50,851 nucleotides of DNA from a virus. Where the stretch lies: positions 1 through 50,851 of the IMG/VR virus record IMGVR_UViG_3300021171_000016; one strand, given 5' to 3'. The notes below the pieces were generated by a model that was not told the origin of the DNA, made no database searches, and saw only the letters and a program-made list of their open reading frames with translations. Within the stretch, counting starts at the first letter, position 1. Every line of letters begins with the position of its first letter. Positions 44,813-50,851 of the stretch are shown piece after piece. Both the position numbers and the translations under genes were made by a program.

Positions 44813-47290
44813 TTATACCGCTGTCATGTTAAGTTTGTTCCAAGTTGCGGAGCCCGCTGCCCCTGTCACGCTGCAGAAGTACACGAGGCCGCTGAAATAG
44901 ATGAGCTGACCAGCCGTGCCCGCCGTTCCCGCTGAAGTCGGAGCACCCGCCGAAGCTGCAAGTAGAAGAGTCTTGAGGTTCAACTCCCCGCTGTTGTCAC
45001 CTTGTGTTCCATTGCCTACGGCAAGTACGGCTGCCGCTGTACGACTCAAACCCGTGTCAATTGATCCGGAGAAGATGCTTGTTGCACTTTGCCAATGTAT
45101 CGGCATTCCCGAACCAAGCAGCAGACCAGCTATGTTGATCTGAGCGACAGTACCAACATCCATAAAGGAGCCAGCGGTTATTGCTGCTGTCGTGGTGACC
45201 GAGGCCGCGCTGATTGCTCCTGTCGTGTTCGCGGTTGGCAACGCTCCAGACGGAGTGACCGATCCATTGTCAATCCAGCTAGTGGCTGTCTGGCCAACAA
45301 CGGTAGCCATCAATAACTCAGCACCCGTGCTGCGTCCGTATACTTTGTAGCCAGTCGCACCTAACACTCCACCCCAATTGACAGTCGTAATGTTGGTGGA
45401 TGTGCCAGCCGGGACGACAATGCTTGTCTCGGCGTTGGCAAGAGAGTTGCCAACCGAATCATACGCAGCAACTCTATAATAATAAGTCGCTGGTGTAAGC
45501 GTGCCGCCTGTCGTTGCCGTGGTGTTGACGCTCGTCGCAGGCGTCCCTAACTGACTGACTATAAGATCAAATGCTGAAACCGGAGCAAACAACGCAGCAG
45601 CCGCCGGGTTAAGTGTCAAGATAGCCGGAACCGAGGCCGCAGCAACCCCATCACTCAAAGCAAAGTTAAGCTGGCCAATCAAGAAACCATTTGTACTCAG
45701 ACTATTAACCGTGACGTTGAAAAACGCAGCCAAGGCTTGTGTTGAATTCGCCGAGCGTGCATAAAAATTATTAGAACCAACAAAATCTCCGGCTTGCACA
45801 GCGAGTGGGGAGCCCACAGTTCCACGCTGACGGTAATACTCTATGTATGGATAGAGAAAGCTTGTGTTGCTGTACCAGTTGAGTAGAAGTCCATTGGCTA
45901 CTGATCCGTCAGTCTGAAATTCGGGGGCAGTAGCAATCCCTGAAAACGTCGGTGAGGCCTTCGGAGCCAACAACGCTTCTGCTGTCTGCGCTCTGGTTTT
46001 CTCTACCCCGACTGCAGAGTCAGCATAGGCTGTGCTCGCTGCCACGACGGAACTGGTTAAAGCCGTAGCTGTCGGAACCTTCACGACTACTGCCGTCCCA
46101 CCAAGGCCAGCCGAATTGGATAGATCAAAAGTCGCCTGACCCGACCCTCCCAAGTGAAACAATGACCAGACGCTTGCCGGATTTGCTCCAGCAGCGAGTT
46201 GATTGAGAAAACCCCATGCCTCCTCTACTGAGGTGCTGCCGTTCCAATAGTTTCCCTCGGTGACAATGGCGGGGCAGATGACGTTAAGTCCTGCCGTCGC
46301 AAGAATCTTGTTAACAATCGCAAAGGTCGGACCAACTGAGCCTGGATGACCTGCGAAGCATAGTGATAAATTTGTCGAGTTAATAGTGCCTGTGCCATCC
46401 GAACTAACATGAGTGCCAAGAATAACCGACAACATTGCACTTGCTAGGCCCGTCCAGTAGGTGCCATCAAACTCAAGCGCTGGCGGATCTTGCTGCTGAG
46501 TATTAGTTGATGGAGTATTGTTTTCGACGAGCACGCCGCTGGTAAAGACATTGTTCGGAACACTGCCAATCGCATTATCGACGATGACAACCGGAGCCGT
46601 AAAGTTTGGACTAACCCGAGGCGCAAGCAATGCTTCCGCTGCTTCTGCTCTAGAGGTCTCGGTTCCCTCTGCGGTTTCGGCTCTGGTAGTCTCGGTAGCA
46701 ACTGCGGCTGTCGAGAAAGTTTCCGCCGTCGTGATTGCCTCGACAATGTCGGTATCGAGTTCAGCTTCCGCTGCTTCGGCCCGTGCGACTTCGGCGGCGA
46801 CTAATCCTGCAACGTACTGCGCGACGGTCTGACCGTCCTGCGTCTGCACATCCTCAGTCAGGGTGTTGTTCGCACTCGCGAGAATCTGATAACGTCCATG
46901 ACAGCACGCCCAGCCCGTGTCCGGGTCGGAGCTATCTTGCGGAGCGGTGACCTCCATACAGCGGGTGACAAGGCCAAGCATCCCGAAGCTTTGATTGGTT
47001 GCGCCGTTGAGCAGGTCTTGGATGGCGCAATACACGGCCCGCGCCTCGATGTAGTTCTCAACATCGGCCCACACCTTAACCGTCTTGATGTCGTCAACGA
47101 AGCTCTGAAAGTCGGTTTGTGGGATTCCACCCGAGCCGACGATCTGGATTGCAGGGCCAAGCGACGGGTCGAAATGTTCTGGCAGATCTGGGCCGCAGTA
47201 GACGCTGCTGTTCGCATTCGTTCCGAGCAGCGAGGTAATCGCTGTTGAAGCGAGCAGCCAATTGCGAATGAGGATGTTAGTGTCAACCAT
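44813..47290 (-). CDS. Tail terminator-like N-terminus fused to long fibre-like region
   Basis: An 825-residue protein. Residues about 1-135 look like a tail completion/terminator protein (DUF3168-like): N-I-L-I-R-N-W-L-L-A-S-T-A-I-T, V-Y-C-G-P-D-L-P-E, I-K-T-V-K-V-W-A-D. Residues about 160-225 are Ala/Glu coiled coil (A-R-A-E-A-A-E-A). The remaining ~600 residues are Ser/Thr/Ala-rich with a fibronectin-type-III-like domain (T-Y-Y-Y-R-V-A-A-Y-D-S-V-G) and a fibre-type end. Position (between HK97 gp10-like and tail tube) is that of the terminator. A single continuous frame is seen, with no internal stop or strong internal start. Confidence 0.7.
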   Translation of the reverse strand: MVDTNILIRNWLLASTAITSLLGTNANSSVYCGPDLPEHFDPSLGPAIQIVGSGGIPQTDFQSFVDDIKTVKVWADVENYIEARAVYCAIQDLLNGATNQSFGMLGLVTRCMEVTAPQDSSDPDTGWACCHGRYQILASANNTLTEDVQTQDGQTVAQYVAGLVAAEVARAEAAEAELDTDIVEAITTAETFSTAAVATETTRAETAEGTETSRAEAAEALLAPRVSPNFTAPVVIVDNAIGSVPNNVFTSGVLVENNTPSTNTQQQDPPALEFDGTYWTGLASAMLSVILGTHVSSDGTGTINSTNLSLCFAGHPGSVGPTFAIVNKILATAGLNVICPAIVTEGNYWNGSTSVEEAWGFLNQLAAGANPASVWSLFHLGGSGQATFDLSNSAGLGGTAVVVKVPTATALTSSVVAASTAYADSAVGVEKTRAQTAEALLAPKASPTFSGIATAPEFQTDGSVANGLLLNWYSNTSFLYPYIEYYRQRGTVGSPLAVQAGDFVGSNNFYARSANSTQALAAFFNVTVNSLSTNGFLIGQLNFALSDGVAAASVPAILTLNPAAAALFAPVSAFDLIVSQLGTPATSVNTTATTGGTLTPATYYYRVAAYDSVGNSLANAETSIVVPAGTSTNITTVNWGGVLGATGYKVYGRSTGAELLMATVVGQTATSWIDNGSVTPSGALPTANTTGAISAASVTTTAAITAGSFMDVGTVAQINIAGLLLGSGMPIHWQSATSIFSGSIDTGLSRTAAAVLAVGNGTQGDNSGELNLKTLLLAASAGAPTSAGTAGTAGQLIYFSGLVYFCSVTGAAGSATWNKLNMTAV

Positions 47291-47669
47291 TGCGCTTCTT
47301 CACTTCCGCTGCGAGATTAACTATTGTTTCTTGGAATGCCGGGAAGATGTAAGGTCGTGCCGCCATCTTCGCCGTACCATTTTCGAGATAGCCGCCATAC
47401 CCAGACTGCGTGAATATCTCCGCATGAACACCTTCGGCGACTCGTGTCACCTCGGTGTCGATGGAATTCCTGTTGAGGCCCGTGTGGTGATACTTCTGCG
47501 AATCCGGTAACGTGTCCTGCCGTGGCGTGGTTGGAGGTGGAGGCGCGAGTTCTTTCGCCCGCGCCTTCATGTCGATTTCAAAGATTGTTAGGGTCGCGCT
47601 GAAGACCGCTTCCTGCATCTTCGCTCTCGCTTCAGCGGTGCGCAACGTGACTTGTACAACCTCATCCAT
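47283..47669 (-). CDS. HK97 gp10-like head-tail protein
   Basis: A 128-residue protein starting at ATG 47669 with GGAGAATTGAG upstream. N-terminal helix (V-T-L-R-T-A-E-A-R-A-K-M-Q), then P-P-P-P-T-T-P, then H-T-G-L-N-R-N-S-I and G-Y-G-G-Y-L-E-N-G-T-A-K-M-A-A-R-P-Y-I, the gp10/neck type I signature. It connects head to tail. It overlaps the next gene by 8 bases. Confidence 0.8.
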   Translation of the reverse strand: MDEVVQVTLRTAEARAKMQEAVFSATLTIFEIDMKARAKELAPPPPTTPRQDTLPDSQKYHHTGLNRNSIDTEVTRVAEGVHAEIFTQSGYGGYLENGTAKMAARPYIFPAFQETIVNLAAEVKKRNG

Positions 47670-47670
47670 C

Positions 47671-48051
47671 TCAATTCTCCAGGTATAATTCACACCACAC
47701 TTCAAGGTGATGACCCGTTAAGCCTGGGTCGTCGATCTGAAATATCTGATACTTCTGCGGAGCCGGATAATCTTTACTCGTGACGAGAAGCCAGTGGTGC
47801 GGTCCGAGCGGCGTGTTGTCGGCTGGGTTATACCAGGGCCGCATGAACACACACTTGTAATTAACCGCGATCTTTTTCCCTGTCTTCCACTCTCGGGCAC
47901 GTCCCTTGCCGAGAGAGATGCGGCAAGGGACGCCTGTCGCGAGCGTCTGGAAAGTTGGATCGCTGACGCCATAAGCGTCTGCGTTGTTTCCCGCGTCACG
48001 CGACAAGACCGAAGCGAGGCCAGTCAACTGAGCATCGAAAGGATCAAGCAT
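47671..48051 (-). CDS. Head closure protein
   Basis: A 126-residue beta-rich protein at ATG 48051 with AAGGAG upstream. L-A-T-G-V-P-C-R-I and W-L-L-V-T-S-K-D-Y-P with H-H-L-E-V-W-C match small neck/head-closure (SPP1 gp16-like) proteins. Ends one base before the gp10-like start. Confidence 0.65.
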   Translation of the reverse strand: MLDPFDAQLTGLASVLSRDAGNNADAYGVSDPTFQTLATGVPCRISLGKGRAREWKTGKKIAVNYKCVFMRPWYNPADNTPLGPHHWLLVTSKDYPAPQKYQIFQIDDPGLTGHHLEVWCELYLEN

Positions 48052-48298
48052 CTTGCTTCTCCTTTGTTGCCTTCGCAATACCTGCGGCTAGTCCATTGGC
48101 GAAGGCCAAGGCCCGCGTAATTCGTAACAGCTCTTCGAGCCGTCCGTTGACACTCACTTTAACTTCGGCAATCGCCTTGCCGTGTTCTGTGAGGGTCTGT
48201 TGGTTCTTGCGAGCAAGGAAGAAGGAAATAATTGACCACGCCGTAGGTACACTCGCGGTCACACAGGCCGCTGCAATAATCCCTACTTCATGTTGCAT
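48044..48298 (-). CDS. Single-span protein with coiled coil
   Basis: An 84-residue protein starting at ATG 48298, overlapping the upstream stop (TAATG). One span at about 6-28 (I-I-A-A-A-C-V-T-A-S-V-P-T-A-W) and then a helix with a regular hydrophobic pattern (V-S-V-N-G-R-L-E-E-L-L-R-I-T-R-A-L). XhlA- or holin-like in shape but located among neck genes. Role unknown. Confidence 0.65.
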   Translation of the reverse strand: MQHEVGIIAAACVTASVPTAWSIISFFLARKNQQTLTEHGKAIAEVKVSVNGRLEELLRITRALAFANGLAAGIAKATKEKQDA

Positions 48299-48750
48299 TA
48301 GAGTTCCGTTCTGAGCACCCAATTGCGGATGATCGTTAGCTCGTTAAAGCCAGAGGAATTGTCTTCGATGTAACCCCAGGCTGGCATCTCATTAATAGCT
48401 GTGCGGAATCCGTCGGCCAGCGCTTTAATCTGCGTGACCTGATCTTTGCCCGTCAGCTTGTAATCGCCGATGGAAATCGTCTGACCTGCCGTGCCGCTTG
48501 CGACCCGCGCAGCGAGCGAATCCAGGGCTGTGCCACACGCCATGAATAAAACTTCGTTCTGCATGAGCGATGGCCCGTAATAGCCGACTTGGTTCGGTGC
48601 GCCGATAGGTCCAGACATCTGGGCAATCGTAAGGTTGAGGACCATGTTTAGCTCCTCGTCCTGAAAGTTCGCGCCTGCCAAGGTAATATCCCCGAGCAAG
48701 AATCGCATCTTGCCCAGGGTTGTCAGACCAAGGTCGTAGGTGAACGTCAT
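48298..48750 (-). CDS. Head-tail connector (adaptor)
   Basis: A 150-residue protein. R-F-L-L-G-D near residues 16-21 and L-M-Q-N-E-V-L-F-M-A-C-G-T-A-L-D-S-L-A helix, then I-S-I-G-D-Y-K-L-T-G, as in HK97 gp6 / SPP1 gp15-type adaptors that bind under the portal. Overlaps neighbours by 1 and 4 bases. Confidence 0.75.
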   Translation of the reverse strand: MTFTYDLGLTTLGKMRFLLGDITLAGANFQDEELNMVLNLTIAQMSGPIGAPNQVGYYGPSLMQNEVLFMACGTALDSLAARVASGTAGQTISIGDYKLTGKDQVTQIKALADGFRTAINEMPAWGYIEDNSSGFNELTIIRNWVLRTEL

Positions 48751-49595
48751 GCTGGACCTTGACCTTCCAAGGTCGTAGAGGTCGTCACGTTGCCAACAGC
48801 GAGAGTTGCTGGCAGGCCCGAGTTGGTGTTAGGTGAGCTTCCGTCGAGTGGTTCGACAATGCCAGCGAGGTTCGTATCCGTCAGACCTGCGCCGATGCCG
48901 CTCCCAACTCTCGCTTGGCCTGCGGTTGCTGCGGGAAGCCCTGCGTTGGTGTTCGGTGAGCTTCCGTCAATCGCGAGCAAATCCGAAGCAACGACAACAG
49001 GATTCGTCACAACAGGTGTAGTCGTCGCGTTCTGTTGCAATTGATCGAGTCCGGTTCCTTCCGTCGCCACGCCGAAGAGTGTCGCGGTAGGGATGCCAGC
49101 GGGTACGGCAATGTTGCTATGAATGCCTGCGACCTCCTGATCCAACTGCGGCACGGTTGTGGTAGCGGGGGTCGTGGTGACCGTCGCATCTGCATAGGTC
49201 GAAGCAGCAATCCCAGCCAGGGCAAGGCCAGCGCCCGTGCCGGATTCGTCGGAAGTCAAGCCGTCATCGGTGAAAGGTCCAGTCCCAGGCGAATTCGCAT
49301 AGAGCAGACCGGAGTTCACGTTCGGGCTCGGGCCGTCAATCGCCATGAGGATATGAGTCTTCAAAGGCGCGGCGACGGTGTTGTCAGTCATCGTGCTTCC
49401 AACCACGCCTCCGTAGGTGGATTGATTGTTTGAGATACCCGGCGAGCCTCCGTCAACAGCATCGACAGGAACGGTCGTCGGATTCTCGGCGCAGCCGGAA
49501 TCGTGGAAAGTCGCGCCTGCGCAAGTGAACACGCCACTTGAGACTTGCGTCCCAGAATAATTCGGATTGCCAAGATTAGGTGAGCCTTGTGGCAT
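48747..49595 (-). CDS. Repeat-rich virion protein
   Basis: A 282-residue low-complexity protein, rich in Gly, Thr, Ala, Asn, Ser. A motif [VIL]-D-G-x-S-P recurs at about residues 48, 87, 210 and 251, three times continuing with N-x-N-[SA]-G-L. It also starts with one C-A-G and one C-A-E cysteine. Lying right after the capsid gene, it may be a decoration or fibre protein with surface loops. No known family. Confidence 0.65.
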   Translation of the reverse strand: MPQGSPNLGNPNYSGTQVSSGVFTCAGATFHDSGCAENPTTVPVDAVDGGSPGISNNQSTYGGVVGSTMTDNTVAAPLKTHILMAIDGPSPNVNSGLLYANSPGTGPFTDDGLTSDESGTGAGLALAGIAASTYADATVTTTPATTTVPQLDQEVAGIHSNIAVPAGIPTATLFGVATEGTGLDQLQQNATTTPVVTNPVVVASDLLAIDGSSPNTNAGLPAATAGQARVGSGIGAGLTDTNLAGIVEPLDGSSPNTNSGLPATLAVGNVTTSTTLEGQGPA

Positions 49596-49626
49596 ACGTT
49601 TCTCCTTTGGTTTGTAAGTTTGAAGC

Positions 49627-49654
49627 AGGGGTCAAGCAGGTTCTCCTGACCCCT
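49627..49654 (-). terminator. Hairpin after the major capsid gene
   Basis: AGGGGTCA (49627-49634) and TGACCCCT (49647-49654), a perfect 8-bp stem with a 12-base loop, 20 bases past the capsid stop. It probably limits transcription or protects the capsid message; no T-run follows. Confidence 0.6.
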
Positions 49655-49673
49655 CGATCCAACTTGCAACCGA

Positions 49674-50851
49674 TTAAGCTCCCGCGTTGAATACTGCGTA
49701 GCGCGGATCGACAACGGTTCCGCCGAAGACGTGACGAAGTCTCCAGTTGATGCTGTCCGACTCAAAGTCACCTTCGAGGGGCGACATGGAAGCTCCACCA
49801 AGCGTGAGCTTGTTGGGGTTTCTCATGCACAGTTCCGGCGTCTCGTGACCACGCAGGAAGTTGATTCGCGCAGCGTAGCCGCCGTTGGTGCCAGCCAGAC
49901 TCGCGAACAGGTACCAGCCCGTGTTGCCGTTCGTGGTATCCACGATAGGCAGGTAAGGGTTGACGTGTCCCGTGATGTTGAGCATCGGGATGGTGTTGCT
50001 GGACGAACGAATCTGCGCCTTGACGCCCGCAGTCGAATCGCCTCCGCTCTGGATGATGTTCGCAGGATTCAAAGCCTGCAGCATCGGGATTTCCAGGGCA
50101 GGTGGAACCACCAACTCGAAGCCGTCGAACATGACGGGCTCGCCATCCGGGTCAGTGAAGCGTCTCATCTGACTCGCAACCGACCCGAGGGTCGTGATGG
50201 AGAACGCCGAGCCTGCGCCCGTGTTCTTGTTGTTGATGAGTGCGCCGTCAATCGGATGGGCCAGGGCCGTTCCGAAGAGTGACGTGTTCCCACCACCAGC
50301 AGCCGCTGCGTAAAGCTGGGTCGCGTACTTGTACTCGGTACGAACTGCAGCCTTGCTCAGACGTTCGGAGATGTCCGAGAACGCTCCGAGGTCGTCGTTG
50401 ATGACAGCTTCCCACGCCAGACCAAACTGTCGCCCGTACTTGGCGAGGATGATCTGGACCTTGCCATCTGCGAGGTTGCCGTCCTGGGGATACTCGGCAC
50501 GCAGCGACACTTGCTGCAATTGACCCTGCAAACCGTACACACCCAAGACCCACTGAGGACGGAAGTCGTTCTGAGTTCCGGTCTTGATGTAATCACGCCA
50601 GTCAGGCGTAATTGCTTTGTATTGAGCGTAGAGCGAACGCTCAAGAACCGTGCCAAACAGGTACGGGAAGTCGGCGGTTGACTCGGCTTCATGCATAAGG
50701 TATGCCCGCGTATTGCTGGACATCCCTTTCTTGTTGGTGATCAGATCGAGAAAGCCGACGAGCTTCTCGTCGAAGTGCGCGATCTTTTTCCCAGCCCCAG
50801 CCGCTGTGATGCCTAGCTTGGCACCTTCAGCCATTACTTCCAAAACATCTT
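49674..50851 (-). CDS. Major capsid protein
   Basis: About 390 residues in the window, running off the right edge; its start is at position 21 after circular joining. It has L-F-G-T-V-L-E-R-S-L-Y and P-D-W-R-D-Y, then V-N-D-D-L-like I-N-D-D-L-G-A-F, and a long C-terminal region with F-D-G-F-E-L-V-V-P-P and G-H-E-T-P-E-L. The pattern resembles the Mu gpT-like / HK97-fold major capsid group. No N-terminal delta domain is visible, fitting the separate scaffold. A hairpin follows its stop. Confidence 0.8.
   Translation of the reverse strand, partial: DVLEVMAEGAKLGITAAGAGKKIAHFDEKLVGFLDLITNKKGMSSNTRAYLMHEAESTADFPYLFGTVLERSLYAQYKAITPDWRDYIKTGTQNDFRPQWVLGVYGLQGQLQQVSLRAEYPQDGNLADGKVQIILAKYGRQFGLAWEAVINDDLGAFSDISERLSKAAVRTEYKYATQLYAAAAGGGNTSLFGTALAHPIDGALINNKNTGAGSAFSITTLGSVASQMRRFTDPDGEPVMFDGFELVVPPALEIPMLQALNPANIIQSGGDSTAGVKAQIRSSSNTIPMLNITGHVNPYLPIVDTTNGNTGWYLFASLAGTNGGYAARINFLRGHETPELCMRNPNKLTLGGASMSPLEGDFESDSINWRLRHVFGGTVVDPRYAVFNAGA
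50838..50851. repeat. Terminal overlap, right copy
   Basis: Matches bases 1-14 at 13 of 14 positions. It is the right-hand copy of the window-end overlap and lies in the 5' end of the capsid gene. Confidence 0.7.

Noticed and set aside
1-50851. Integrase, excisionase, CI-type repressor, transposase or CRISPR array
   Set aside because: None seen on either strand; no repeat-spacer pattern. The T-arm sequence at 15918-15934 alone does not prove an attachment site.

Overview
The window is a complete, or circularly complete, genome of a tailed double-stranded DNA phage with siphovirus morphology. It has large and small terminase subunits, a portal, a Mu gpF-like head protein, a protease/scaffold, a major capsid protein, head-tail connectors, a tail tube, frameshifted tail chaperones, a tape measure of about 670 residues and no sheath gene. 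The last 14 bases (50838-50851) repeat the first 14 (1-14) with one mismatch. Merging the two ends puts a start codon and ribosome binding site in frame with the major capsid gene that runs off the right edge, so the molecule closes at about 50.84 kb. I see no integrase, excisionase or recognisable lysogeny repressor, so a strictly lytic life style is likely. A spanin-like gene suggests a Gram-negative host, but nothing identifies the host further.

The genome is two opposing transcription units. They diverge from a regulatory and probable origin region at about 8.29-8.68 kb, which holds six copies of TGGCAAC in direct and inverted order. They converge on a strong bidirectional terminator at 30.74-30.79 kb.

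The rightward (plus) unit, 8.7-30.7 kb, holds replication and host takeover. In order it has a primase-polymerase/AAA helicase, a DNA adenine methylase, an SNF2-type helicase, a probable ssDNA-binding protein, an HD phosphohydrolase, a DUF5664-like nucleotide hydrolase, a T5 A1-like metallophosphoesterase, a family A DNA polymerase with proofreading, and a PD-(D/E)XK nuclease. Then come many small tightly coupled genes (several zinc-ribbon-like), an exported protein and a GH-A-type glycoside hydrolase. One internal promoter (25491-25519) appears to fire a leaderless message; another lies at 28361-28390.

The leftward (minus) unit runs from TerS (8292) through TerL, portal and head genes, across the junction into the major capsid protein, then connectors, tail, a collagen-like protein, a four-gene glycosyltransferase/methyltransferase block and finally lysis (about 32.1-30.8 kb). 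Points of interest are a nested scaffold start inside the protease gene, a canonical TTTTTTG slippery site in the tail chaperones, a tail-terminator domain apparently fused to a 690-residue fibre-like region, three GT31-like glycosyltransferases next to a GXT-rich collagen protein, an L,D-transpeptidase-like (Tlde1/DUF2778-like) candidate endolysin, and two folded intergenic elements (4990-5071 and 15804-15942) that no gene explains.
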